Shown one piece after another: positions 1 through 8,629 of a stretch of DNA of 35,642 nucleotides. The notes below the pieces were generated by a model. It did not search any database. It had not been told where the DNA came from and worked only from the letters and a program-made list of their open reading frames with translations. The DNA comes from Armatimonadota bacterium. Lineage in GTDB: Bacteria; Armatimonadota; Chthonomonadetes; Chthonomonadales; CAJBBX01. The stretch spans positions 1-35,642 of the forward strand of contig JAPLCQ010000122.1 of assembly GCA_026392115.1 (NCBI GenBank). The letters are read 5' to 3'. The translations under genes were made by a program, and so were the position numbers. Position 1 is the stretch's first letter; the number at the start of each line of letters is the position of its first letter.

Positions 1-771
1 CCGCCGCCGCCCACCGACGCCTGGACCGCCTGGAGCACCGGCGGGCTCTACCACGGCATGGTGGCCCCGCTGACGACCCACGGCATTCGGGGCGTCATCT
101 GGTACCAGGGCGAGTCCAACGTGGGCCGCCCGGCGCAGTACCGCAAGCTCTTCCCCACGCTGATCCGCGGCTGGCGCGGGGCCTGGGGCCAGGGCGACTT
201 CCCGTTCCTCTTCGTGCAGCTGGCCAACTTCCAGCCGGAGGCCAGGGAGCCGGGCGAGAGCGACTGGGCCGAGCTGCGCGAAGCCCAGACCGCCGCCCTG
301 CGCCTGCCCGCCACGGGCATGGCGGTGGCCATCGACGTGGGCGAAGCCGCCGACATCCACCCGAAGAACAAGCAGGACGTGGGCCTGCGACTGGCGCTGG
401 TGGCCCGGCGCAAGGTCTACGGCGACCGCAAGGTGACCGCGACCGGTCCGGCGTACCGGTCTATGACGGTGCGTGACGGAGCCGTGATCCTCCGCTTCGC
501 CGGCGCCGAGGGCGGGCTGGCGGCCCAGGGCGGCGGCCCGATCCGGGGCTTCGCCGTGGCCGGCGCCGACCGCAAGTTCCACTGGGCCCAGGCCGAGGCG
601 TCGGGCGACACCGTCACCCTCCGATGCCCGCAGGTTCCCGCGCCGGTGGCCGTCCGCTACGGTTGGGCTGAGAACCCCGGCTGCAACCTGGCCAACGCCT
701 CCGGCCTCCCCGCGCCGCCCTTCCGCACCGACCGCCGGGCGCGGCCGGCCCCGGGCAAGGCCAAGCCATGA
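1..771 (+). CDS. Sialate O-acetylesterase, C-terminal part (5' end outside window)
   Basis: The reading frame is open from base 1, so the gene begins upstream and only about 256 C-terminal residues are visible. The family (SGNH-type sialate O-acetylesterases) removes O-acetyl groups from sialic acids or other acetylated sugars, usually outside the cytoplasm. Visible family features are the GVIWYQGESN block followed by a PTLIRGWR segment, and the DIHPKNK motif, which carries the Asp-x-His part of the catalytic site. The nucleophile block (GQSNM) would lie in the missing N-terminal part. The end (VAVRYGWAENP, then PPFRTD) matches the usual C-terminus and the end of the second esterase in this window. 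Its stop codon overlaps the next start by 4 nt (ATGA), so it is probably co-translated with the sugar importer. Substrate is inferred from family only. Confidence 0.9.
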   Translation, partial: PPPPTDAWTAWSTGGLYHGMVAPLTTHGIRGVIWYQGESNVGRPAQYRKLFPTLIRGWRGAWGQGDFPFLFVQLANFQPEAREPGESDWAELREAQTAALRLPATGMAVAIDVGEAADIHPKNKQDVGLRLALVARRKVYGDRKVTATGPAYRSMTVRDGAVILRFAGAEGGLAAQGGGPIRGFAVAGADRKFHWAQAEASGDTVTLRCPQVPAPVAVRYGWAENPGCNLANASGLPAPPFRTDRRARPAPGKAKP

Positions 772-2105
772 CGCTGCGCCCGCGCCTCCTCCTCGGGCTT
801 GCCGCCGCGACCGCCCTGCTGCCGTCGGGCTGCACGCTGCGGCCCGACGACCCCCGCGCGGGCGTCACCGTGGAGGCGGCGGTCTTCGAGGGCGGCTTCG
901 GGATCGAGTGGCACAAGTCCTTGGCGCGGCGCTACGAGCGCTCGCACCCCGGCACCCACATCAACCTCTGGGGCGACCCGCGGGTGGATGAGAAGCTCAA
1001 GCCCCGCGTCCTCCGCCGGGACCCGCCGGACGTGGCCAGCGCCAGCCTGCCGGTCTGGAAGCTCATCGTCGCCGGCAAGCTCTACCCGCTGGACGAGGCG
1101 CTGGACAGCCCCGCGTACGGCAACCCGAGCAAGACGTGGCGGCAGACGCTGGTTCCGGGCGTCCTGGGCGACTTCCGCTACAAGGGCAAGACCTACGCCG
1201 TCCCGTCGGCGCTGGGCGCCTGGGTCTGCTGGTACGACAAGCGGCAGTTCCGCAAGCACGGCTGGGGCGTCCCCGCCACCTGGTCGGAGTTCACCGCGCT
1301 CTGCGACAAGATGAAGGCCGACGGCGTGGCCCCGCTGGCCTTCCAGGGCAAGTACCCCGGCTATGCCTGGTCCACGCTCCTCTCCATCTACCAGCGGCTC
1401 GTGCCCTTCGAGCGCTGGTACGCCATGCAGGACCTCCGGCGCGGCGCGTTCCTGGACCCCGACTTCATCCGGGCCTCCCGCATGATGCAGGATTTGGCCG
1501 TGCGCCACTTCCAGCCCGGCGCCATGGCCATGACCCACACCGAGAGCCAGATGGAGTGGGCCAACGGCCGGGCCGCCATGGTCTTCTGCGGCCTCTGGCT
1601 GAAGAACGAGATGAAGGAGGCCATTCCCGACGGGTTCGAGATGGCCTGCTTCCCGGTGCCCATGGTGGAGGGCGGCAAGGGCGACCCGAAGGCCCTCTAC
1701 GGCGGCGGCGCGGAGAACTTCTATGTCTTCGCCGACGCCAAGCGCCCACGGGAGGCGTCCGACTTCCTCAAGTACCTGCTCAGCATGGAGAGCTCGCACT
1801 CCTACGTGCAGCGGCTCGACACGCTCTCGCCGGTGGCGGGCTCCACCGACGGGCTGGCCATCTCGCCGGCGTTGCAGAGCGCCGTCGATGTGCTCCGCGG
1901 TAGCTCGCGCATCTTCCAGGACCGCATCGGAAGCCTCTACCTGGAGTTCAACAGCTCCGTGCTGCAAGACGCCCAGGCCGACCTCCTCGCGGGCCGCTGC
2001 ACGCCGGAGGCCTTCGCCAAGCGGCTCGAGGCGGGAGCCGAGGCGGCACGGCGCAACCCCGACGTCTACAAGCCCGCTCCTATGGGGGTACCGGCGCTCC
2101 AATGA
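768..2105 (+). CDS. Sugar ABC transporter substrate-binding lipoprotein
   Basis: This 445-residue protein looks like a family 1 extracellular solute-binding protein that captures an oligosaccharide and hands it to the two following permeases. The N-terminus has a hydrophobic stretch ending in LPSGC at residues 18-22, a slightly non-canonical lipobox (Pro at -3), so it is probably a membrane-anchored lipoprotein. The body has the MalE/UgpB-like layout: FEGGFGIEWHKSLARRYE near the start, then YAVPSALGAWVCWYDKRQF and PATWSEFTALCDKMK in the middle. The ATG overlaps the upstream TGA and its own stop overlaps the next ATG, both as ATGA. The substrate cannot be read from sequence; coupling to an esterase suggests an acetylated sugar or glycan fragment. 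Confidence 0.92.
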   Translation: MTLRPRLLLGLAAATALLPSGCTLRPDDPRAGVTVEAAVFEGGFGIEWHKSLARRYERSHPGTHINLWGDPRVDEKLKPRVLRRDPPDVASASLPVWKLIVAGKLYPLDEALDSPAYGNPSKTWRQTLVPGVLGDFRYKGKTYAVPSALGAWVCWYDKRQFRKHGWGVPATWSEFTALCDKMKADGVAPLAFQGKYPGYAWSTLLSIYQRLVPFERWYAMQDLRRGAFLDPDFIRASRMMQDLAVRHFQPGAMAMTHTESQMEWANGRAAMVFCGLWLKNEMKEAIPDGFEMACFPVPMVEGGKGDPKALYGGGAENFYVFADAKRPREASDFLKYLLSMESSHSYVQRLDTLSPVAGSTDGLAISPALQSAVDVLRGSSRIFQDRIGSLYLEFNSSVLQDAQADLLAGRCTPEAFAKRLEAGAEAARRNPDVYKPAPMGVPALQ

Positions 2106-2980
2106 AGAACCGCGGCCAGAACCTCTTCATCGCCACCTTCCTCGGCCCGCCGCTGCTGCTCTACGCGGTCTTTGTGCTGATGCCCGCCGTCAACGCGTTC
2201 CGCTACAGCCTCACGCGGTGGGACGGGCTCGGACCCGCAAGCTGGGTGGGTCTGGCCAACTTCCGGGCGATCCTGGCGTCGGGCTCCGAGTTCCTGCCGG
2301 CCATCGGCCACAACCTCTTCCTCACCTTTGTGCCGGGCGTGGGCATCCTGTCGCTGGCCCTCTTCTTCGCCTACAGCATCCACCAGCGCATACGGGGCGG
2401 GCGGCTCTACCGGGTGGCCTTCTTCTTCCCCAACGTCATCAGCGGGGTGGCCGTGGCGCTGCTCTGGGTGCTCATCTACAGCACGTCGGACGTGGGCCTG
2501 CTGAACGGGCTGCTCAAGCTGATGGGCCACACGCAGCCGATCCCCTTCACCGAGAGCGGCCGCCTGCTCTGGGCCATCGTGCCCATGAGCATCTGGTCGG
2601 GCACGGGCTTCTTCATGGTGCTCTTCCTGGCCGCCATGGAGAACATCCCCGAGACCTACTATGAGGCCGCCAAGCTGGACGGCGCCTCCTCGGCGGTGCA
2701 GTTCCGGTCCATCACGCTGCCGCTCATGTGGGACGTGCTGACCACGGGCATCGTCTTCCTGGTGGTGGGCGGCCTCAAGTTCTTCGATGCGGTCTACGTC
2801 ATGGAAAACGGACGACCCAGCGGCTCCACGCACACCATGTCCACGCTCATGTACTCCAAGGTCTTCCAAGAGTACAACGTGGGCTACGGCACGGCCATCT
2901 CCGTCATGCTCTTCCTGCTGGTGCTGGCGGCCACGGCGGCGAGCCTGCGCCTCATGCGCCGCGAAAGGCTGGAATACTGA
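2102..2980 (+). CDS. Sugar ABC transporter permease, MalF/UgpA type
   Basis: This 292-residue inner-membrane protein forms one half of a CUT1-type sugar import channel. It starts with a short basic segment and a first membrane span (FLGPPLLLYAVFVLMPAV), followed by several further hydrophobic segments. The cytoplasmic EAA loop that contacts the ATPase is clear: YYEAAKLDGASSAVQFRSI, then TLPL. It begins by a 4-nt ATGA overlap with the binding-protein gene, and its TGA shares one base with the next ATG (TGATG), so translation is probably coupled. There is no adjacent ATPase gene, which is common for CUT1 systems that use a shared MsmK/UgpC-like ATPase encoded elsewhere. Confidence 0.94.
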   Translation: MKNRGQNLFIATFLGPPLLLYAVFVLMPAVNAFRYSLTRWDGLGPASWVGLANFRAILASGSEFLPAIGHNLFLTFVPGVGILSLALFFAYSIHQRIRGGRLYRVAFFFPNVISGVAVALLWVLIYSTSDVGLLNGLLKLMGHTQPIPFTESGRLLWAIVPMSIWSGTGFFMVLFLAAMENIPETYYEAAKLDGASSAVQFRSITLPLMWDVLTTGIVFLVVGGLKFFDAVYVMENGRPSGSTHTMSTLMYSKVFQEYNVGYGTAISVMLFLLVLAATAASLRLMRRERLEY

Positions 2981-3942
2981 TGGCCCCCGCAGGCGGAACC
3001 CGCACCCGGGCAGACTGGCCCGCCCGACTGGCCGGCGGCGCTCGTTGGCTCTTCCTGACGGCCTACCTGGCGGTCGTGGTCTTCCCCATGTGCTGGGTCT
3101 TCTACACCAGCGCCAAGACCACGCAGCAGATCTACAAGAGCCCCTTCGGGCTGCCAAAGGTGATCACCGCCCCCAGCCGCGCCAACGCCGAGCCGCTGGT
3201 GCGCAACTACCGCAAGGCCTGGACCGGCAGCCACTTCGGACAGTACTTCGTCAACAGCCTCATCGTGGTGAGCGTGAGCCTTGTGGGCGTGGTCCTGCTG
3301 GGCAGCATGGCGGCCTATGTGCTGGCGCGGTTCGAGTTCCGGGGCCGAAACGCGGCATACTTCCTCTTCCTCTGCGGCCTGCTGATCCCCATGCAGCTGG
3401 TGCTCATCCCGCTCTTCTTTCAGTTCTCCGACATGGGCGAGGGCCTGACGCGCCTGCTGGCCCCGGCGGCGCGGGCGATGGGGCTGGGTAATCTGACGGT
3501 CTCGCTGCACGACTCCCACGCCGGGCTCATCCTCATCTACATCGCCTTCAGCCTGGCCTTCACGGTCTTTACGCTCACGTCGTTCTTCCGCACGCTGCCG
3601 GGCGAACTCCGCGAGGCGGCCATGATCGACGGCGCGGGCGAGTATCGCATCTTCTTCTCGGTGATGATGCCGCTGGGCAAGCCGGGCATCGTCACCATTG
3701 CCATCTTCAACTTCCTCGGGCTCTGGAACGAGTATCTCTTCGGCCTGGTCTTCCTGAGCAGCGACCGACTGAAGACGCTGCCGCTGGGACTGGCCAGTAT
3801 CTCGATGCAGGCGCAGTACAAGAGCGACTTCGGGCTCCTCTTCGCGGCGCTGGTCATCTCCATGGCGCCCACGATCCTGGTCTACATCATCCTGCAGGAG
3901 AAGCTCACGCGCGGCATCACCGTGGGCGCGCTCAAGGGGTAG
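2980..3942 (+). CDS. Sugar ABC transporter permease, MalG/UgpE type
   Basis: This is the second channel subunit of the CUT1 importer, about 320 residues. I place the start at the ATG whose A is the last base of the upstream TGA. The frame is open further upstream, but that part overlaps the previous permease and does not resemble a permease. The protein opens with a membrane span (LFLTAYLAVVVFPMCWVFY), has a YFVNSLIVVSVSLVGVVLLG segment and carries the EAA loop LREAAMIDGAGEYRIFFSV. The C-terminus (LTRGITVGALKG) is typical of MalG-like permeases. The 3' end overlaps the converging gene on the other strand by 11 nt, leaving no room for an independent terminator. Confidence 0.94.
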   Translation: MAPAGGTRTRADWPARLAGGARWLFLTAYLAVVVFPMCWVFYTSAKTTQQIYKSPFGLPKVITAPSRANAEPLVRNYRKAWTGSHFGQYFVNSLIVVSVSLVGVVLLGSMAAYVLARFEFRGRNAAYFLFLCGLLIPMQLVLIPLFFQFSDMGEGLTRLLAPAARAMGLGNLTVSLHDSHAGLILIYIAFSLAFTVFTLTSFFRTLPGELREAAMIDGAGEYRIFFSVMMPLGKPGIVTIAIFNFLGLWNEYLFGLVFLSSDRLKTLPLGLASISMQAQYKSDFGLLFAALVISMAPTILVYIILQEKLTRGITVGALKG

Positions 3943-5545
3943 AGGCTCCGCGCGGCCCGTCTGCCGGTGGCTGTGGCCGCAGCGTAACCGGCACCTCGGC
4001 GTCTGGTAGGCCGCTCTGGTCGCTGATCCTCACGACGCATGATGCTCCCTCGGTGCCGATACGCACCGACAGGCGAACCGGCGGCACCGGCTGCCGCCCC
4101 ATGAGCCGTGCCACGGTAGGGAGCCGCTCGGCCGTCAGCAAGAGATTGGCCCTCTCACCAGCGAGCGCACGGTCGAGGCCGGACTCGGGCAAGGCCCCGA
4201 GCAACCGGCAGACGCTTGCCGCCGTGGTCCGTCCGACCAACTGGGGGAGTTCCAGCACCCGTGCGGCCGTCTCGACCTGCGGGTCCGACAGGCGACCGAT
4301 CTCCGCGAACGCCCGCACGGCGGCCTTACCACCGACCATCATGCGCTTGGCGAGCTCCGCGAGCTGCCCCGCGCTCACGTCGGCGTCGCGGTCCTGCGCC
4401 CAGGTCCGGCTCCAGACGAGCGTGACATCCCCCACCCGCCGCCAGTCGCAGGCGAAGGTCCGGCAGATCGCGGTTAGGACCTGGTCCGGCGTCCCGCGGG
4501 TCCGCCCAAGCGGCATTCGCGGCTTGAGAAAGACCTCGGCCACCTGGCTTCGCCCGGTGGCTCGCGACCAGAGCCGGAGCGCCGTCGTGAGAGAGGTGAC
4601 CGCCGTGCCGCCGTTGGGTCCGGCTTCTCGAAACAGGTCGACCTCGGGCCCGGAGGCCGCGTCGCGCTCCTCTTCAGCCTGGATGGTCGCCGGGTCCGGT
4701 ACGCCCAGGCCCAGCGTGTCGAGCATGTAGCCTGTTTCCGTAACCGAACCGCCCGAGCCCTGCCGAACGGCGAGAGTCAGGTCGTAGATGCCCACGCCCG
4801 GTCCCGGCGCTAGGTTGAGGCGCAGCGTCTGCAGGGTCGGCTGCCCGTCTGCGCCGAGCGGGCCCGGCATGTCGACCAGCGCCGAGCCCGTGCCGAGCAG
4901 GCCGGCAAGCGTACGAGGAGGCGCCTGGCCGAGGGCCTGCACCGCCAGTCTGGCGTCGGCGGCATCGCTGTCGGCCGAATCAGCACGCAGGTCCCGCATC
5001 ACCGGGCAATCCTCCCCGTCCGGCGAGTCGGCATTCCCGGTTGCCCCGAATGCGCGAAGTGCGCCAAGCCAGCGGAGGGCGGTGGCGCGGGGACGATCCA
5101 GCTCCGCCCGGTGGGCCGCGTCGCTGCCCGGCATCCGGCGCAGTAAGTAGCTTGGCTCGTCCGACGCGCCGCGAACCTCCCACTCCACCATGCGCCCGGG
5201 CGCCCGACCGTGGTTCAGGGCGTCGGCCAGACGCAGCATGAGGCGTCCCACCGGCGCCGGACCGGCCACCAGGCTGACGCGCTGGTCACCGAGCGACCGG
5301 GCGCAGGAGAGACGCACTCCCGACGCCACGCTGAGGCGCTCGCACGCCGTGGTAAGTGGCTCGCCATGCACGGCGACGGTCACCTCCCGCTGTAGCCCGG
5401 GGGCCTGTGCCCAGGCCGGCGTGGCCGGCGGCGCCGCGGCACCACCCACCATGCCCAGCGGCGCCTGACCCAGCGCACCAAGCGCCGGGCCCAGCAGCGC
5501 TGCGACGACGAAGCCTACCACAAGCGAATGAGCAGTTCGGTCCAT
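3932..5545 (-). CDS. Exported protein with two STN/N0-like domains, function unknown
   Basis: I do not recognise this 537-residue protein as a characterised family. It begins with a hydrophobic segment (HSLVVGFVVAALLGPALGAL) and a processing-like WAQAP, so it is probably exported. After that comes a short domain resembling the STN/N0 domain of secretins and TonB receptors (VTVAVHGEPLTTACERLS to LMLRLADAL). A second similar unit lies around residues 310-370 (TTALRLWSRATGRSQ, then LTAICRTFACDWRRVGD). No secretin barrel or TonB barrel follows; the rest is Ala/Gly/Arg-rich with no clear motif. The start overlaps the upstream small gene by 31 nt, with a weak GGTGA before the ATG, so the two are probably one operon. 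A periplasmic adaptor role is only a guess. Confidence 0.75.
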   Translation of the reverse strand: MDRTAHSLVVGFVVAALLGPALGALGQAPLGMVGGAAAPPATPAWAQAPGLQREVTVAVHGEPLTTACERLSVASGVRLSCARSLGDQRVSLVAGPAPVGRLMLRLADALNHGRAPGRMVEWEVRGASDEPSYLLRRMPGSDAAHRAELDRPRATALRWLGALRAFGATGNADSPDGEDCPVMRDLRADSADSDAADARLAVQALGQAPPRTLAGLLGTGSALVDMPGPLGADGQPTLQTLRLNLAPGPGVGIYDLTLAVRQGSGGSVTETGYMLDTLGLGVPDPATIQAEEERDAASGPEVDLFREAGPNGGTAVTSLTTALRLWSRATGRSQVAEVFLKPRMPLGRTRGTPDQVLTAICRTFACDWRRVGDVTLVWSRTWAQDRDADVSAGQLAELAKRMMVGGKAAVRAFAEIGRLSDPQVETAARVLELPQLVGRTTAASVCRLLGALPESGLDRALAGERANLLLTAERLPTVARLMGRQPVPPVRLSVRIGTEGASCVVRISDQSGLPDAEVPVTLRPQPPADGPRGASTP

Positions 5546-5955
5546 TCAATCACCACGACTGTTGTAGTTTTCATATTTCGCATTCGATAGGCATAGTAGT
5601 AATCTTTGCCTCCCTGAGCATAGAGGCTCTCGATGTACTGCTGGGCGTTGAAGTTTGTGGACACCTGATGGTCGATGTCCATCGCGGCGGCGCCTGAAGC
5701 AACGCCCGTATCAACTGGAGTGCCGGCTGTGTCGTTCACACCCGACGGAACGTAGTCCCCTTGCCAGAACCTACCGATGACAGTCCACGAGGTAGTCGGC
5801 GCAGCCCAGTAGGTCACGCGATCGTAGCCAGAGCTTGGCACATCCTGCTCTGCGCTGACGCCACAGCAAGGCACTGTGGCCATGACAGGCATACTGGCTG
5901 CCCAAGCAACGACGGCAAGAATGCAGGCGAGACACATCCTGACGAGACTCGACAT
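5515..5955 (-). CDS. Small exported protein, function unknown
   Basis: This 146-residue protein has a clear signal peptide (basic MSSLVR, a hydrophobic core and a likely cleavage after MPVMA), then CC at the start of the mature part. The mature region is rich in Tyr, Thr and Ser (DRVTYWAAPTTSWTVIGRF; GGKDYYYAYRMRNM), suggesting a secreted beta-rich protein. I do not recognise the family. The ATG has an AGGA 7 nt upstream and lies about 65 nt from a near-consensus promoter. Base composition is visibly less GC-rich than its neighbours, which may point to transfer or to a different selective regime. Its 3' end overlaps the following STN-domain gene by 31 nt, so the two products may act together. 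Confidence 0.75.
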   Translation of the reverse strand: MSSLVRMCLACILAVVAWAASMPVMATVPCCGVSAEQDVPSSGYDRVTYWAAPTTSWTVIGRFWQGDYVPSGVNDTAGTPVDTGVASGAAAMDIDHQVSTNFNAQQYIESLYAQGGKDYYYAYRMRNMKTTTVVVIEWTELLIRLW

Positions 5956-6018
5956 GCTGACGTCCTGTGAAGTGTTAGCACCGTAATGATCACGGCGACG
6001 CTACCGGTAAGGTGATAC

Positions 6019-6047
6019 ATTGTACGGGCTGACACCCATCGTGTCAA
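6019..6047 (-). promoter_or_regulatory. Sigma-70-type promoter for the leftward two-gene unit
   Basis: Read on the minus strand, TTGACA (6047-6042) is followed after exactly 17 nt by TACAAT (6024-6019). That is a perfect -35 box, an ideal spacer and a -10 box one base from consensus. Transcription would start near 6012, giving a leader of about 57 nt before the ATG at 5955. Such a close match is unusual in DNA this GC-rich. Confidence 0.75.
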
Positions 6048-6060
6048 GTGAGGTCACCTC
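6030..6060. promoter_or_regulatory. Two inverted repeats over and beside the -35 box (operator-like)
   Basis: TGACAC and GTGTCA form a perfect inverted repeat with a 5-nt centre at 6030-6046, covering part of the -35 hexamer and the spacer. Next to it, GAGGT-C-ACCTC at 6050-6060 is an 11-bp palindrome just upstream of the -35. Their placement suits a repressor site and an activator site. No regulator gene lies next to them, so this is inferred from position only. Confidence 0.45.
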
Positions 6061-6211
6061 GTCTGAACACTGAATGCTACCTCTTATGTATCTGAGGACA
6101 ACTAAATCGGTCAGACGCTGCTGAAAGTCTTGGACGCAGTCGGTTCCGGGGCTTCGCCTAGCTGGCCCCGACAGCTCACCCCGCTCGCGCTTCGCTCACA
6201 GGGCCCAGTCA

Positions 6212-6245
6212 GAAGGAAACTGCCGGGCCGACCGCGTACCTTGGG
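6212..6245 (+). promoter_or_regulatory. Possible weak copy of the GCAGGAA-type upstream element
   Basis: The stretch starts GAAGGAAAC and is followed after a GC-rich spacer by CGTACC. It resembles the upstream element seen before the genes starting at 11435, 26251 and 29160, and it lies about 60-90 nt before the ATG at 6301. The match is partial and could be chance. Confidence 0.2.
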
Positions 6246-6300
6246 CCAGGCGTGTCCGACGGGTTCACGCGCCGCGCCGAGGTAGGGGGGGGGTACCACC

Positions 6301-8606
6301 ATGCACAACCACGCAACCGCGCTGATCGCACTGTCTCTGTTGGCGCTGACGCTGGCGGCCGAGGCTGCCCCCGTGAGGCTGGCCAACCGCGCGCTCTCGC
6401 TGGCATTCGACCGGGCCACCGGGGCGCTCACCAGCGCCCGCAACCAGGCCTCGGCCGACGAGTACCTGAAGGGGCCCGCCGGTCCGGGCAACCCCTTCCT
6501 CATCCATGTGGACCCCACGGTGGTCCCGCAGGCCGCCTCCAACCCCGGCTGGTGGTCGGGCGAGATCGAGGCGGACCTTGGCGGGGCGGCGGTCACCCCC
6601 GGCGCCTGCGCGCTGACCTCGCTGGAGCGCAAGGCGACCGAATCCGGCGATACTCTGACCCTGGTCTCGGAGCACCGGGGCACAGGCCTCCGCATGCGCC
6701 TGACCATGAAGGCGCCGGCCGATGCGTCGTACGCCGACCTGACGCTGACGGTCACCAACACGGGCCGCGCCGCGCACACGGTGGTCACCGCCTTCCCGCA
6801 CCTGACCGGGCTGAGCCTCGGGCCGGACCGCGAGAGCAACCTCGGCCTCATGCAGGCGAGCTACGGCACGCCCGACGTGAAGGGCTGGGGGAACTTCGGC
6901 GGCTGGTACGGGCGCGAGGTGAGCATGCAGTGGCAGGCCGCCTCTACTACCCCGGCACGCCCCTGGCGCCGGGCGCGTCGCACACCTACCCCACGGCGCG
7001 GCTGGTGATCCACCGAGGCGACTGGCGCGTCACGGCGCAGCTCTACCGCGCCTGGTTCAGCAGCGCCTTCAAGCCGCACCCGGCGCCCTCGTGGCTGCGG
7101 AACGTGGACATGTACTGCGGCACCTGGATCCCGTCCGCCGAGGCCGTGGCGAAGAACAAGACCGAGAACCCGGCCAACGGCTTCACCTCCTACGAGCGGA
7201 TGCCCCTGCTCTACCGCGACGGCTTCTACGACCTCTGCGAGTGGGCCATGTACAATCAGGGGGTGCAGGACGACCCGGCCAGCTACGGCCCCTACATGGG
7301 CGACGGCACGTACTACTTCCGGTCGGACCTGGGAGGCCCGGCGGCCATGCGCGAGGGCGTGCGGCGGCTCCACGCCATGGGCCGCCGGATCATGTTCTAT
7401 GTGGCCGGCAACTCGATCCTGCGCAACAGCGCCGTGCTCAAGGGGCAGAACGCCGACGACTGGATGCTCATGGACCGCCCCGGCAAGGGGTACGACATCG
7501 GCTACCCCAACGGCTTCTCGGTCTGCCCCGGCTACGGGCCCTGGCAGGAACAGATGGCCCGCACCGCACGCCGCATCCTGGCCGAGAGCGGCGCCGACGG
7601 CATCCGCCTCGATGAGATGGCCTCCTTCGTCCCCTGCTTCAACCCCGTCCACAAGCACGCCAACCCCTACGACTCGGTCCGTTGGATGCGCGAGCTGACC
7701 CGCAAGGTCCGAGCCGCCATGGACGAGGTGAACCGCGACGCCATCCTCCTCACCGAGGGTCCGCTGGACGCGGTCCATGAGTCCTGCAACGGCGCGCTCC
7801 AGATGTTCCAGCCCGGCTTCGGCATCGACGCCATGCGGGTGGCCGTGCCGTCGCTGGTGGGCATGGCGTACCACCCCGGAGCCGTGGAGGGCGCCCTGAA
7901 CGGCTGGATCGGCGGCAAGACCCAGGCCCGGCGCCAGACCTGGCCGTGGGAGCATCGCGGCCTCGGCGGCAAGCCCGCCTGGTACGCCGAGGGCGGCGGC
8001 CCGGAGACGCGCTGGCACGAGCTGCGGGCGAGCTTCGTGGAGGCCATCGTGGACGGCCTGCCCGCCGCGGAGGATGCCGCGGCCTCCGGCGAGCCGCGCT
8101 GGGTCGGGCGCATCTGGAAGGGCAAGCAGTACTGGCTCGTGGTGGGCGCCACGCTGGACGCCTCGCCGCTGAAGGCGCCGATCACGGTGCGCATCCCCGG
8201 CCTGCACGCCCTGGTTCGGCAGGGAGTGGAGATCGACGCGGTCACGCTGGAGGCGCGGTCGGTGACCGTCCAGCGCGTTGGCGGTGCGGCGGAGGTGACG
8301 CTGCAATCGGCCTTCTCGGCGCTCTGGCTGCCCCATCCCGGATGCCCGCCCATGGCGCAGGTCACGCTGTCGAAGACGGAGGCAAAGCGCGGCGAGACGC
8401 TGGAAGTCGAAGTGACCCCGAGTCGCAGGGCGGGAGTGGGCGCGATCACGGTCACCTGCCCGGGCCTGATTGCCGCACCCATCGCGGCCACGCTGCCCGG
8501 TCGGGTGACGCTGCGCATCCCGGCCGACGCCATGCCGGGCCTCTATCCGCTGCGGGTGGAGGGCGAGTGCCTTCCCGCCAAGCGCTGGGTGCGCGTGCTC
8601 CCGTAG
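6301..8606 (+). CDS. DUF6259-like secreted glycosidase, interrupted by a one-base frameshift
   Basis: One gene is split between two frames. The first frame starts at the ATG at 6301 with a signal peptide (ALIALSLLALTLAAEAA) and a beta-sandwich-like region (LANRALSLAFDRATGALTS); it would stop at 7008. The continuation, in the frame one base back, starts around 6940 (YYPGTPLAPGASHTYP) and runs to the TAG at 8606. It holds a TIM barrel with GADGIRLDEMA (Asp codon at 7611) and ILLTEGP (Glu codon at 7755), candidate catalytic residues, then a beta-rich C-terminal domain. The layout parallels the intact homologue at 17466-19565. One missing base near 6937-6945 (mutation or sequence error) explains the break. 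It probably acts on extracellular alpha-linked glycans; the next gene follows after 23 nt. Confidence 0.8.
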
Positions 8607-8629
8607 GAGCGGGAGCGAGGAGGAGCAAC

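Larger units (their letters stand above)
5956..6300. other. Divergent intergenic region of 345 nt
   Basis: There is no convincing gene here. The left half is the least GC-rich stretch in the neighbourhood and holds the promoter and inverted repeats for the leftward two-gene unit. The right half leads into the DUF6259-like gene and contains a possible GGAAAC-type element near 6212. The only ribosome-binding candidate for the rightward gene is a run of nine G residues at 6285-6293. Confidence 0.6.

Noticed and set aside
657-2102. Long minus-strand open frame opposite the sugar-binding protein gene
   Set aside because: It has Ala/Arg/His-rich, motif-free sequence and no start signals, and it mirrors a clear lipoprotein gene. 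It is a shadow frame caused by high GC content.
6930-6960. Programmed ribosomal frameshifting in the DUF6259-like gene
   Set aside because: No X-XXY-YYZ slippery sequence or following structure is visible, so a lesion or sequencing error is simpler.
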